Source: Lindgomyces ingoldianus
Taxonomy: Eukaryota > Ascomycota > Dothideomycetes > Pleosporales > Lindgomycetaceae
Assembly: GCF_010093535.1 (NCBI RefSeq)
Contig: NW_022985195.1
Span: 487,701 to 551,700 of the forward strand
Direction: 5' to 3'
Length of the DNA stretch: 64,000 nt
Both the position numbers and the translations under genes were made by a program. Each line of letters opens with the position of its first letter. Position 1 is the stretch's first letter. Shown one piece after another: positions 11,797-24,379 of the stretch. Under the pieces are notes generated by a model, which saw only the letters and a program-made list of their open reading frames with translations, had not been told where the DNA came from and searched no databases.

Positions 11797-14197
11797 TCAA
11801 TTGCCTTGCATCCAGCAAGGCGCACCCGAATCTTGTGCTGCACCTTGGAAATCATAATCGTTACCTAAGCCAAACGGCGTATCCAGCATATCAGGGAGGT
11901 TTGTATCCCACATCATGTCGTCCCAGAAGCCGCTCAGGTTGCCCATTGCACCTGGCTCGCCGCCCCACGCACCGGGATTCATCGATAAAGTAGCGACATC
12001 CGGAACGGAGTTGTAGTCAAAGGCGCCCTCCATACCGGCGACATTATGGCTGGCGTATTGGGGATGAGGTTGGTGGTGGTCGGGCAGGTTGTGCTCCGAG
12101 AGCTGGACTTTGTACGCTTCATAGAGGCGGGAGACAGCGTCCATGCTGCGTTTCGCGGCGATGCTCCAGGGTTTGCTGCGCTCGAAGAAGGAGAGCGCGG
12201 TTTCGATGCTGGCGCGCCATTTCTCTGCTTCGTCGGGCATGCTGGTGTCGCTGAAGAGGGAGACGAGTGGGACCATGCATGCTTGGAAGGTGAACCAGAC
12301 GGCGTTCCAGCCGGAAACGAGATCGGGAAGACACTCGTTCGATATGTCCTCGATTGTTTTAGCGGCAATGATGCGACATTTGCCGACTGCAACTTTCTCT
12401 TCCGCGCTTAGAGCGCTGAATGGACAGCGTCGCAATGCGGTGCTCAGTAAAACTGGTCGGTGGAGAACAATGCGGATGTTTTGGAACCGCCATTTCATGA
12501 CAAAACGGACTCGGCGGAGGAAATCTGGACATGACTCGTCCATGTTTGAGAGAATCGAAGGGAGTTCGTCGTGCCAGTGAATGATTTCTGCGTCGTAGGC
12601 CGATGTTTCGGATGGAGTGAGCAAAGGGGATTCGACAAGCCGATCTTGAATCCTAGTCGCAATTTTACAGAACTCAGAAGCGTGAACCAGAGGTAAGACT
12701 TTCAGCTGCTCGATGTATTGAGGGCTGTTTGGTTGAGGTAGTACGTGCGCCTGAAGCCATGTCAGCTATGTATATTGAGAACGGGGGTCAGGTTAAGCAT
12801 ACGGGGTTTGTGATCTTCCCAGGGGCAAGGACAGTGATTGATGGACCCATCCTCCCTAGGGAAGGTCTGCCAGTCGTCGTTGAAGCCCACGCATCCAAAC
12901 AGAACAAACTCCACCATATGCGCCTTCTCATCTCAGGGGATATCGAGTCCGTCTCTCCAGGTGCCATCATATTAAGATGCCTAGGATTTGTTTTCGAAGT
13001 ATCAGAGTACTCGCGATGCAGACCCAACGCAGTCGCCATTCGAAGGACGCCACCCATGAGAGAGTGCGCCTCGTTTGGACGGTTCAAGTAGTGCATGTAG
13101 TATCCGCCCATGATTGCTAAAGCTTGCAGTACCTCGAGGTTTCCACTCCCAAAGGATTCTAGACTTAGGTGTTGCCGTGAGCGGTTGAAGTACACATAAT
13201 GCGCCTCGTTGTCTGCCGTGGATGACGCGAGTGACCCCAGAGCAAAAACCATATTCAGTAATGACAGCCAAGGCGAGTCTTTCCGCTCGCCATAGAGGTA
13301 CGTCGTCCAGAACTTGCGCTCCTCAATCAGTGGGAAGAACAAATGGACTTTCTCGAAGTAGCTCTCAATTAGCTCTTGTCCCAATGGCACAGGCGGCAAA
13401 GCGTGGGGATCATTGTCGGCAAGATCAGGAGGTGGAGATCCTGCTCGACTCGGTAGGGCCGTCTCCTGGTTGTTGTGCGCAATTAGGGGTCGGGCTTGCG
13501 GAGCACACCTGACAATGACTTTGAGGGCTGCGGTAATGGAGGAAATGCCAACATAGGACGATAGTCGGTCAACTGACATTGAAAGACCGTTGATATCGTC
13601 GGAGATTCCCTGGACTCGGCCTTGGTGCTTACGTGCCTCGTCCCAATACGGGTCTTCAGGGGGAGCTTGCTCAAGCGCCTCTAAACTGTCGTTACCTTCA
13701 GATCCAGGCGCGACCTCCGAAATGGCCTGCGTGGTCGCAGTGGATGGTGAAGTCGTAGACCCGACCGCGGGTTGAGAGAGTGCCAGGTCTAGCAGTTCTT
13801 CTCGGGGCAGAGAGGCTAGAGACTCGAGGTCTTTGGCTGGATACAATCTCGCAAGCACGCTCTTGTACTGCTCGATGTTGCTTGATAGCTTGTCTACCAG
13901 CCTAGAGGCATTTAGCAAACGTCATATATTGTGAGAAAAGGAGAGCTCTTACTTCCTGCTGGGGACAACCCTCTGCGCCGGCTTCGAGTACCCGCACGCT
14001 TCTGGGTGTTGATACCACTGACACTGGCCACACGGCTGTGTGCCATCGCAGCGAATCTTTCTGCGTCTGCATTCGACGCATGCATTGCTCGTCGAGATGC
14101 GCCGTGACCCCGACGTGCGTGCAGGTTTGTTAGTGGAGCCGTCGCTCTCGACGCCGGGTGAGCGCAGCCCTACGGAGGATTGAAAGGTATGGAACAT
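11797..14197 (-). CDS. Zn2Cys6 transcription factor
   Basis: Three exons (13953-14197, 12803-13901, 11797-12750) encode 765 aa. The DNA-binding domain near the N-terminus is a Gal4-type binuclear zinc cluster with Cys40, 43, 50, 56, 59 and 68 (ACVECRRRKIRCDGTQPCGQC pattern, shown in part as CVECRRRKIRCDG). It is followed by a basic linker and a probable coiled coil (LVDKLSSNIEQYKSVLARL). The middle of the protein carries the fungal-specific transcription factor domain (LIESYFEKVHLFFPLIEE, then MRRRIWWSLFCLDAWAS). The C-terminus is Asp/Trp/Gly-rich, as in acidic activation regions. It is a nuclear regulator; target genes cannot be named from sequence. Introns 13902-13952 and 12751-12802 have GTAAGA and GTATGC donors. 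The beta-mannosidase gene lies just upstream in the same orientation, but a regulatory link is only a guess. Confidence 0.9.
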
Positions 14198-15517
14198 GTT
14201 TTAGGCGATTTCTCTGCGCCGCAATTGCACAAGAACACTGATGAGAAGACGGAGGCTGAGGGGTCAACTGGTCATACATGACATGCCTCGGCAGGCGAGC
14301 AGGCTGGTGAGTGACAAGTCTCAGGAATATAAAGTGGCAAGTGACGGAATGAGAAACCAAGAGGGAAGGTCAATAGGTCAACAGAAAAGACGACATGGAA
14401 AGGGGATATCCGGCCTGATATAATGATTTGGGACTTGCTGCAGCAGCACATGGAGATGGCGGTTGTGCCCTCTGTTCAGGCTGGTTAGGCTGGTGCGGTG
14501 CAGCCTGTGTCTGTGCCGGTTGTGTCTGTGCAGTCCAGCCCAGCACTCCAGTGCTTGCTGGATGCTAAAGTAGTCGTCGCAATAGCCCCCGCATTACACC
14601 CCCGGGTGATAGGGTGCTGGAGGGTGCGGTGCGGTCTTGGAGGCGACCGTTGGGACGGATGGATTTCCTGACAAAACGCCCGCCATCGGGGCCTGGGCAA
14701 CCATAGGCAAGCGAGATTGACACTGTTCGAGAAGGCTTCCAGCAAGGTTCCATGGGCGCGCCAATTCACTGTGCGTCGTTTCACCACGCGGATCGCGGCC
14801 ACGCCATCTCCAAGCATCGAATCGCGGCAGCACAATATGTTAAGCCTCATAACGCTTGGTTGGTGGTCCTCCCGCCCGTCAACTGCCATGCCAGCCTTGC
14901 GGGCATCTCTTCCCGTTTGCCGACAGCACGACCGCCATATATGCCATGACGGCTTCCGGCTCCCGGGTCTTCAGCGCTCACAAAGCATCGCGTCACAGGC
15001 CTCCCGCACGCCTGCACTACGCATTTACAGTCGCAGAAGCCAGACACGAATGCGATTGGAATGCTGCTCAAGGTTTTTAATTTGCACTTCTTCAGGCAGC
15101 TCCCCACATTGGCTAGCCCACACAGCATCCATCTCGGTCCTCTCAATATCATGCCAGGCACCTTATTGACATGTAATAGCAGTCCTCACATATACCCCCC
15201 TTCCAATATCACTTCACCCATACCCTGTCTTATAGTGCAATCCGCCATCCTTCCCCCACAACCACCTAGCTCCCAGTGTCAGATCACCGCGGCGTGCAGC
15301 CGACCGCAAGCCCTCGAGACCCTCATCAGCCAGCCGTTGCGCTAGCTTGCTGGCTTTTTGCGAGTCGTGCCATGTATCGCGACCGTAGTGGGTCAGGTCT
15401 GTCTGTCAGCATGCGTCTCCATCTCCTGAGTCCTGCCTTTTCTGCCTCCTGTATTTGCTTCTTGTTCCCCAGCCAGCGGTGCGGCGCTGCGTCAAGCACA
15501 TCATGTGAGTCTCTGCA
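14198..15517. other. intergenic, no gene seen
   Basis: Contains the presumed promoter of the transcription factor gene and the 3' flank of the beta-mannosidase gene. Open frames overlap on both strands without motifs; a C/T-rich tract occupies about 15170-15300. Confidence 0.5.
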
Positions 15518-18419
15518 TCAACTTTTGCCCAGATATGTCCACTTGAGTGGTGGATCGTCTGCAGCAAGCCCCCTCACTTTGATAACCTGTTCATCACCCG
15601 GAACGACGTCAATGGCACTGTCGTGTACGAGCACGCCTGTTCTTTCCTCAAACACCAGCCCTTTTGTTGGCCTGCATGATTTAACCAATATTGTGTCGCC
15701 CTTGGAATACACCTCGACACCGCGGTCCTCGAAACTAAGGTACTTGAGAGGCTGCGGCCAGTCGACGTCGCGCGACACTATCTCACCATCGATCCAGATC
15801 CTTGCGGCCAGAATGTGAGGCTCCTCATTCATGTTGTCAATCGAACCTGACATGACATCCGTTGTCCCGTTAGCAACGATCTTGATGTCCTTCTTGACTA
15901 TCTTTTCCTTAATATCCTTCCCTGTTGAAACAGATATGAACCGGACTTCCACCGTAGCGGTCAATTCGGTCGGCCGGTTGCTCGCAACCCACACTTCGTA
16001 ATCGCTGTTCTTTGGGACTCGGGCATGAACCACACTCCAGTCATGATGTGCACGCTTGACTGCAACAGCAATTGGAGCCAAGACGCGTCTCATGGCGTAG
16101 TATGCTGGCTTCTTTCGCAGGAAGTAATCCACAATCGACCACGATGTGACGGGCCAGCAGTCGTTGAGTTGCCATACCAATGCGCCTCCGCAAAAACGCT
16201 GCTGGCCCCACTGTCTGCGCCATCCACGGTATCCGAACATTAACGCCTCGGCTTGAGATAGCTGCGTCAAGTGGATAAATGCCTGCCATGTCCTTAGCTT
16301 AGCGTTGATATTATTATTAACAACTAGGTAAATATCAAACACTGACCTCAAGGTCTGTTTGAGTCCTAAAATTCTCCACCAAATATGTCGCGATTCGTCG
16401 TTCATGACCATCTGCTTTGTTGTGGAAGTCAAGCATATGCGACTGCGGATACAGTTGAGAAGGATCCGTGCAATAATACCTGATAGTATCAATATGTGGG
16501 AAAGCCTCCATCCCAAATTCGCTATTAAAGCGACCGCCAAGAGTGTCAAAAATTTGATACTTTTCTTGCGTACCATGCCAGACTAACAATAAATATTAGC
16601 TCCGAAACTCAATATCATATTCCAGATCAGGGGGCTTTCTCACCATTCCATTGGTGCATATCACCAACTTTGGTATTCGACGTTATTAGCCCATCACCCC
16701 AAGGGCTACCCGGGTGGTATGGCACATGAGGGCTCTCTGCCTCAACGACCTCGGGCAGCAGCTAATCGAGGATCCTTCGTTAGAACGGCTGAGGGCTGGC
16801 CGAGGGCGGTGCAGCATAAGCGCTTACCTTTTCATAAATATATCTCGCAGGAAAATTAGTTCTGAGCCAATTCTCCGGGTTTTTGTCCTCGTAATCGTAT
16901 GTTAAACCGAATTGCTCCTGCACTTGGTAGTCTTCGTTATTGCCCGCGTAGATCATGATCGATGGGTGATGCCGCAACCGGCCGACATTGGCGACACATT
17001 CGTTGCGAATTGATTGGAGAATATCCGGGAAGGCTGGGTAGTTTCCGCAGCCAAACATGAAATCCTGCCACACAAGGATTCCGAGTTCATCACAAAGGTC
17101 GTAGAAGACATCTTCCTCCCAAATGCCTCCTCCCCAGATCCTAATGGCTCGGTTAGCAATGTTGCGGAGTTGGGTGTCGAAGGGGTACACGTCGCGGTGC
17201 ATAAGCTGCGTACCGAATCATGAGCTGGTAGCCATCCACCATCATTTCCAACCACTTGCGATATTTGTCCGCCGTCACCCTCGGAGTGAAAGAGTCGGCA
17301 GGAATCCAATCGGAGCCGCCGCAAAAGACGTCCACACCGTTGACCCGGAAGAAGAAGGTCTTGCCTATAGTGTCAGGCTCCTGGACAAGTTCTCCTCTTC
17401 GAAAACCAGTTCGTCGGGTCGCTTGATGCAAGTTAACGTCGCCCGCCGAGACCATTGCAGTCACTTTGTACAAAGGCTGTTCGCCATACCCATGAGGGTA
17501 CCACAGCTTGGGATCATTCACATGAAATTGGACCTTGGCCACCCCGTCACTGACATCTGCAGACTCCTTAAACACCAAGTCATCGCCACTGTGAACCTCG
17601 AACGCGACGCTCGTGCCTAGCTGCCCTTCAACGTTCGCCGCAATTGTACCGCTCACAGACTTGAGGCTATCGTCAAGGGCATACTCAATGCGAAGATCGG
17701 ATATCCTGGCGTGGTAAGTTTCTAACCGCACTGGGCGCCATGGACCACAGGTATTAAGGACTGGACCCCAATCCCAACCCCTAGATGCAATCAGTATGCT
17801 AAAGGAAGATAATCAGGTCCCGTCCAGCTCACCAGTGGTATTGCGCCTTCCGAACTGCAAGGCGAGACATATCGCCATTGAATCCAACCCAAGTGTGCTC
17901 CGGATGGGCCTCACGGATTTCAATCGCCCGTAATCGTGCTGAAGCAAAGTCTATTTGGAGTACATTACCCATTCCTGGCTTCAAGAGGTTTGTGACGTCG
18001 AGGCGATGGGGGATGAACATGTTGTCGCTTTCGAGTACTACCTCTCCATTGAGCTTGACGGTTGCAAAAGTATCCAAGCCATCAAAAGCTAGGAAGGTGA
18101 CGGCGCCATCCAGGGGTTCTCCGAGATCCGGAAGATGAACTTTATATGTCCAAGCCCTGTCTGCAACCCATTCGGCCTTGAGCTCGTTAAATCCTAAAAA
18201 GGGATCCGGAATTCTATGCAGGCGTCGTTGTCAGTCATGCCATGAATGCATTTCCAAATTCATCCCCCACGTGATGACGTACTTGCCATTGTCGATGAGG
18301 TCGAGGTGAATATTAGTAGGGACTCTTGCAACAGGAAGCCAGGCATTGTTGTCTACGTCGTCAAGTTGCTTGAAGGACCAACCCTCAACCAAGTGGTGGA
18401 CAGACAGAGCTCGAGCCAT
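15518..18419 (-). CDS. mndB: GH2 beta-mannosidase, MndB type
   Basis: Seven exons (18283-18419, 17833-18213, 17214-17780, 16828-17140, 16644-16761, 16347-16582, 15518-16282) encode 838 aa, the normal size for fungal beta-mannosidase B. The protein has the GH2 sugar-binding and immunoglobulin-like modules first (IPDPFLGFNE, YHWGWDWGP), then the TIM barrel (IWGGGIWEED, VWQDFMFGCGNYP). The acid/base Glu is in AGNNED (about residue 431) and the nucleophile Glu in NSEFGME (about 527). It removes terminal beta-1,4-mannose from manno-oligosaccharides or N-glycan cores. There is no N-terminal hydrophobic stretch, consistent with the intracellular B type. The ATG at 18417-18419 is chosen because upstream the frame opens only at a GTG. 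All six introns have GT-AG ends, for example 18214-18282 and 17141-17213. Confidence 0.94.
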
Positions 18420-20020
18420 GCTGATGTTGGATGACAAGCTCGGCGGCACTCAAACCCACAGATGGAACTCTCAGTGCAAAATCCGGCGGGGTCAGCGAGG
18501 TACATTTTCAAGTTCGAGCTTAGAGGACCCTTTCTCTACATATAGCTCAATAATTAGTCGGCTCAGACACCGCACAGAGCCGTCAACTTGGCCGGAGCGA
18601 TTGAGGCCGTTTGTACTCCATCCAGATAGTTTGTGCTACCATGAGCTGCGGAGCTTCTGATACAAAAAGGTGCACGCCAGACAGGTCCGTTTCCAAGACG
18701 GTTAGTGACACGCTGCGGCGGTGGAGTCGTCGGAAAATTAGACTAGGCCCAGCCGCGCGATGAGGCCACGCGCCGCGCGAGCGGGACGTCAGAGACGCAG
18801 AAATACCACGATGAGGACGGGAGAGCTCGCTCCGTGACCCAGAGACAGCGATGAGGCGGCTTGTGGCACACAGAGGACGCCGGTGGAACAAAACGTAGTG
18901 GATAAGTGGTGGGCGGAGTTGGCTAGGGGATCGCTGGGACCCATGGAAGCATTCCGAAGCAGCAGGGAAGGATTCCAGCCACGAAGCACAAAGTCACAGC
19001 ATCACACGCCTCAACTCCTCCACACAGCACCAATAGCATCGTTGCTTCCACCATTTCTGGAAAGCTTCGAGATCAGATTGGTGCCTGACGTGGTACAACC
19101 AAATCATTCTTAACTCATGCCAGCTTTAACCCTCCCCCCACGCGGGATGCTTTCTATCCCAAATAGGAAAGCTGTGTAACCTCACCATTCCTTCTGCTCC
19201 CTGAATATATGCTCTCAAGACATATAGAAGCAGGCCTCAACGATCACACGACGCTGACTCCGCACGACAATTACCTCACCGCTTCGTCGACGCCATCTCC
19301 CGGCACTTCCATTCGTCCCAGGACGGAAGGATCCAACACGTCTGCTCTCTTAACGACATACGGAGTGCAACAGAATGATGCAGCAACGAGCAATGCACGC
19401 GCACGCGCACGCATGCTGCATAGTCTCCCGCTCCCCGTCCCATGGTCCACTCGCTCAGTGATTTAGAGACTGATGTGTTGACGTACATTTTACCCTCCCA
19501 GTGCTTTGACGACGGGTGTGGCTTGTGGGTTCTTTTAGCCGGGTATTAAAGCCAGGTACACGCTCAAGGACTTCATCTTTCGAAGTATGGTACTGCTGCG
19601 AACGGTTTATATCAAGCTCTAGACGACGTAAGGAGGCTTGTTGTCGTATCTTCGAATTGTTTTTGGTATTCGGTCCTCTGTAGGACATGATGCTCTGTCA
19701 GATGGATGAGGTGGGCCCCGTGCAGCAGCACTTAAACCGAATGAACTCAGAAGTGCGGTGAAGTACTCTCCGTGTCGGTTAGGAGATCGTCATGATGCAT
19801 CCTGTATTTAGCGACCTCGCCTGTCTATAAAAGATCTGAGCGACGCATGGCATATAGTGATTGGTTGCACGAATCGATGAATATAGATGAATGCTACGTT
19901 GGAAGCGAGGATAAGGGTATCTAGAACTGCTCGACTGAAAGAAAGACGGGACTTCACTCCAAAATCAAACTCTGATCACTCTTCTTTCAGCACAGTCCTC
20001 TGACCGAACTGCATTGCATT
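18420..20020. other. intergenic, no gene seen
   Basis: Upstream region of the beta-mannosidase gene and 3' flank of the thaumatin-like gene. Only short motif-free frames are present. A small alternating (GCAC)-type tract occurs at about 19395-19412. Confidence 0.5.
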
Positions 20021-21414
20021 TTAGAAGATCGTCGCATACCCCAAGATGCATGCCATCAGGAAAGTTACCGTGAGAATGGTACCATCCAATCGGATGTTCC
20101 GCATCGCACCACTCCGCCGGAACACATCCGTCCTGATCTTTTCCATCATCGTGGATTGGCTCTTGGAGACATGCCCACTTTCGGCGAGCTGATGCAACTT
20201 ATCAGACTCCGTTGCTAAAATGTTGGTTGAGCGAGCTCCGGGACAGAAAACGACTTCAAAGCCGGCACCCGTGGGGATGATGAATGTAGAGGTCTGGTCA
20301 TCAAACGCTGCAGGGTACTATAGTTAGCCACCATACTCTGAAGCCTGTCTGATATGAAGAGAGGTAAATCTTTCAACTTACCGTAGCTGTACGCGTCAGG
20401 GCAGACGGCTTTGACAGCCTTCGAGTAGTCACTCGGTTGGCAGGTACTCGGCGATGAGTGATCTCCGGTGCAGCAGTCTTCAGGCTTGTTATTTTTTGCA
20501 CAGGTAGAATAGCAAGGATTGAATGCAGGTCTCTGAATGTTATCGTCGGGGTAGGGATAAACGCCATCGCCTGGTTTTTCGGGTGGCTCCTGCTGCAGGT
20601 CCCATGGGCACCATCTTGAGACTTGGTCATCATCGACTTTTTGCTCGAAAGGCAGTGGATAGCTGCTGTTGGTTCCAAGGAAGACCTGATATCCACTAGA
20701 ATACGGATCATAGCCCTTCTCCCGCAAGAGTCCAACAGTGCCCTGACATGAAGGATTGGTCAGGTTGGGTGGAATATCATCCAAACTAGCGTTCTGCAAA
20801 GGCTGCAGAACTATTGCCATGGGGATGTTGTAGCCGTCGACCAATGAAATATCGTAGTAGGTATGGCCGTCTCCAGCATCGAGCGTAAATTCTGCAAGAG
20901 AGACTGGCACGTCCCCCTATGTAAAAGATTAAGTTGATGTCGGAGCTACGCGCCAGACAAATGAGGGGTTTCCACTCACACCAACCTGACAATTCACGAT
21001 GCCATTACAATCTCCACTGCGACAAGCCTTCGGACCACCATCTTTCGGGCCAGTTCCTTCGTCGTTAAAAGAGCAATTAGTGCGACCCCATACTCGCCCC
21101 TGCCAGTCCTCGGATACAGTTTGGTTGTATGTCTTCCCCGGTTCCAACTTGAAGCCATTATCTTTCGGTCCGTCTCCAGATTGAGTCGAAATCCCTGGGT
21201 AAATCGTTTCCGGACAGCTGTTCGTGACCAGAAGGGGCGTGATGGGTTCCTTTCGACGATCTATTTTGCGTGGTGCCTTTTGGTACATATGGTGGAGACC
21301 ATCTACGAGGGGCAGTCCTGACAGCACAATGAGAGTGAAGCAAATTCGAATGATAGGGACATGGCGTCTAAGGCGAAAGGAGCGCACGCTGTTCGTGTGC
21401 TGCGCAGATTCCAT
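20021..21414 (-). CDS. thaumatin-like protein with C-terminal hydrophobic tail
   Basis: Three exons (20980-21414, 20382-20916, 20021-20307) encode 418 aa. Residues about 23-39 (IIRICFTLIVLSGLPLVDG region) form a signal peptide or signal anchor. A thaumatin (GH64/TLP-like) domain follows: TNSCPETIYPGI, GRVWGRTNCSF, ACRSGDCNG, a split QVG-GDVPVSLAEFTL, DISLVDGYNIPM, and C-terminal Cys-rich blocks ending CCTGDH, VCPDAYSYG and GFEVVFCPG. This is the hallmark order of the family. After the domain a 60-residue linker leads to a hydrophobic end (GTILTVTFLMACILGYATIF), so the protein is probably membrane-attached rather than free. Fungal members act at the cell wall, with beta-glucan binding or hydrolysis reported for some; activity here is not shown. 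Introns are 20917-20979 and 20308-20381. Confidence 0.9.
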
Positions 21415-22187
21415 AATGGCTCAATATTGAGTTTGCAAGACTGCGATACCTGGGCTTTACAGCTAATCTCCAGTGCCCAGGGTTAAAAAATGGATTTAGG
21501 TTTGAGGATTGAGAGATGCAGGGCTAGACGTCGCGACCACAAATGTGAAGGGTCGAAAGTTGAGGTCGGTGAAGTGGAGACATGCAGGACGACCAGCGTC
21601 CATGGCCAAAATCAGGGAAACCCGTGAGGCTTTCTCGATCGCTCGCAAAAGTTAGAAGTTGCAGGACAACTCAGTAGGATGTGACGCAATTCGTGCCTGC
21701 CAAGACGCCCGAGTCAAGGGTCCGGATATCATTCTCAGCCAATCGTCGACCTTCAGAATGATTTATTGGAAACCACAAAGCGCTCTTGTTCAGATGCACT
21801 TAGTTGATGAGGTACAACACAAAAGAATAAGACAAATTAGGGCAACCATTGTAAGACAGCTTAGAGAGAAATAATCTAATTCTCGAGTAGGCGAAATCAA
21901 TTTCTATAGGTCGCTCAGAGACGGCGAATGTCACAGCAGGGCATGAGTGGATGGTCAATATTCGAGTTTGTTATTACTGCGTAGTTCTATGATGGCCCAT
22001 GATATGCACATGTCATCTCTGCGAAGTGAAAAGAAGACGCCCCAAGCCATAACCCTCCCATAATATCTTGGCTATCATAAGCCAGTCCTCCAGAATGGTA
22101 TCACAGTGACAGAATCGTCTCATTCGTCTGCATCTAGCCCACCGACCCAGATCTCGGGTAAAGCGCTGTCGAATAGTATATGGAACT
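21415..22187. other. intergenic, no gene seen
   Basis: Promoter side of the thaumatin-like gene and 3' flank of the cupredoxin gene. No motif-bearing frame. Confidence 0.5.
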
Positions 22188-23082
22188 CTACAGGACGAGG
22201 AAAGAAACAAAGGCACCCAGACCAAGGCCGAGGAACGACTGCCTGGTGGAATCCGAGAGACGGCCTGGAGAAGCGTTGGTCGATTGCTGAGCCGGGTTGT
22301 TCGAAGTAGAGGTAGTGGCAGCGCCACCAGCACCAGCAGTTGCGGAAGCTCCGGCTTCGCCTCCCGCGGCGGATGAAGCTGCTCCGGATGGTGTTGCCCC
22401 TTCGTTGCCGCTTACCGTTTGACCTGGAATGAGGACCTCAGAGGCTGATGCGGCGAGAGCCTTGAAAGCCTCGATGGTCTTGTTTCCAGATGTTGCACTA
22501 CAAGTCTGTCAGTGTTTGCTTTCGGGTCAAGGGTTTTAACTCCACGTACGCGTTGATGGACCCGACCATACCAGCCTGGCAATGCTTGGCCTGACCACAG
22601 TAGTACCACATAGGAGTCTTGTTCATGACGCGAACAGTATAAGTGAGAACGTTCTTGTTGTCCGCTATCGTTCGGGTGGTAGGCATGAACCCAGAGTAAA
22701 AGGCGTCCGTCTTGTTCGCCATGACATTTTGGATAGGTATGCAAGGCTGGTCAAACGTAGATTGGATTACGGAGTGGTTCTATTCGACCCATCAGTGATG
22801 ACTTTACTTGATATAAATTGGCAAAAGTACCTTGGCGTTGAACTGGAACTGGACAAGATCTCCAGGCTCGGCCACGACATTGGAAGGAGAGAAGACGAGG
22901 GAGCCGTTCGCTCCACCGACTTGAACGACATGAGTATTAACCATCCCAGCTGCAGCTCCTGCGGTTGCCATTGGCATTGCCATAGACTCCGACGCTGCTA
23001 CTGTTGATGCTGCTCCGGCGTGTGTAGTTGCTGCTGCGAAGCCGACTAGGGCGGACGCCATGAATGATCTCGAGAAATACAT
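22188..23082 (-). CDS. extracellular cupredoxin, probably GPI-anchored
   Basis: Three exons (22831-23082, 22550-22779, 22188-22497) encode 263 aa. An N-terminal signal peptide (MYFSRSFMASALVGFAAATT) precedes a plastocyanin-like domain: VVQVGGANGSLVFSPSNV, then the type-1 copper ligands His86 (NHSVIQ), Cys145, His150 and Met155 in YYCGQAKHCQAGM. All four expected ligands are present. A Ser/Ala/Gly/Thr-rich region follows, and the protein ends in a hydrophobic segment (FLGLGAFVSFLVL, approximate), the pattern of a GPI attachment signal. Family members are cell-surface proteins linked to stress and host interaction; substrate or partner is unknown. Introns 22780-22830 and 22498-22549 have GTACTT and GTACGT donors. 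GPI anchoring would depend on the GPI3 enzyme encoded at 56.6 kb. Confidence 0.9.
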
Positions 23083-24379
23083 TTTGAAATGTTGTGGATG
23101 CGGTCGAAATGAGCGACTGAATATTATAGGAAAGGAATGGCTTGAGGACTGAAAAGGGTCGGCGACTAGCGCTCTAAACTGGACTTGCCAGATGAATTAA
23201 GAAGTGAAGTTGAGAGACCAGAAGGCGTAAAAGAAGAGAAAGACGATAGGAAAGTCAAACAGAATGTATGATGCAGAGAAGAGGAAAATCGAGCCTGACA
23301 ACATGGCTAAAGGGTATTCTTAAGGCATGAAGAGAGCGTGCAAAGCTGGTTAGTGCGTCCCTGCGGAGACAGAGTTGAGGCGGTTAACTAAATTCCGAAG
23401 CATGGCGACCGCATCTGCGACATGTCGGAAGCTTTTCGTGCATCAGCCACCAGCTCGGTTGTCGTGAAAACCGATAGTTGAAGCTGCAAGCGCTCAAAGC
23501 TAAGCAAGGTCCGCAATGAATTGCGAGCCGGATTGAAGGCAAAGGTTAGGTTTGTAGAGTAGTAAAAGTCAAGATACTCTAAACTATTTTATGTTACGGC
23601 ATTCGAAGTGCTATCGTTGAGTTCTGCTCAAGAGGAGACTCTTTGACGTTCGGGGAAGGTTGGGTCAAAGTGTCAAGCTTGCGAAGCACACCCGTGTTTG
23701 GGAAGTGTTTGAGGCTGCTTCATCCTGTGCATTTCATCACACCCGCCGGGAAGTCATCACACCCGCCGGGAAGGGCTAGACCGGCGCTGAATGACCTTCG
23801 GAAAGCCCATTCGCGAGATTGAATCGTTCTCTTTCAGTTTTGTTTTCATGCCATGCTCAGAGGCGACTGACATTGCTTCGGCGGCTGCATCCCTTGTTAG
23901 GATGTTTCAACGAATCGTGACGGCCGACAGCTATGGCAAAAGCCTTCAATCTTAATTCGCATCTGATGGGGTAAACAGACATGAGGGTTGTGGGCCTCTG
24001 CTCATTTGACTCTTCGCTGTGGCGAGCTAAGAACTGTTGCAGCCTGAATCCCTTCGAACTGAGGACAATCTCTGTTGAAACGACACGCGGCCTGCTTGCC
24101 CCTAAGAATCTCCGACCACTTTGGTATGATTTTCTCAAGCTTCTCATGGCAATCGCCAATGACCAATTGCATCCTTCGTCGAGTTAAGCTATATTGTCCG
24201 CCCCACCACATCACCAAAGGAGTACAGTCCCGCGCGATATACATTTCATAATAAAAAACTGGAGCTCTAACCTGCCATAAAATCATATTCTCCTGCAGAT
24301 GTCACCAGTCCGATATCAGCTACGACGAAATGCATAACCGTCCTGAACTGCTCCAGCGCGACTTGATCTCGCCCGCGCG
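23083..24379. other. intergenic, no gene seen
   Basis: Contains the presumed cupredoxin promoter and a perfect 20-bp tandem duplication at 23734-23773. No coding motif recognised. Confidence 0.5.
23734..23773. repeat. 20-bp perfect tandem duplication
   Basis: TCATCACACCCGCCGGGAAG occurs twice head to tail, at 23734-23753 and 23754-23773. Confidence 0.9.
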
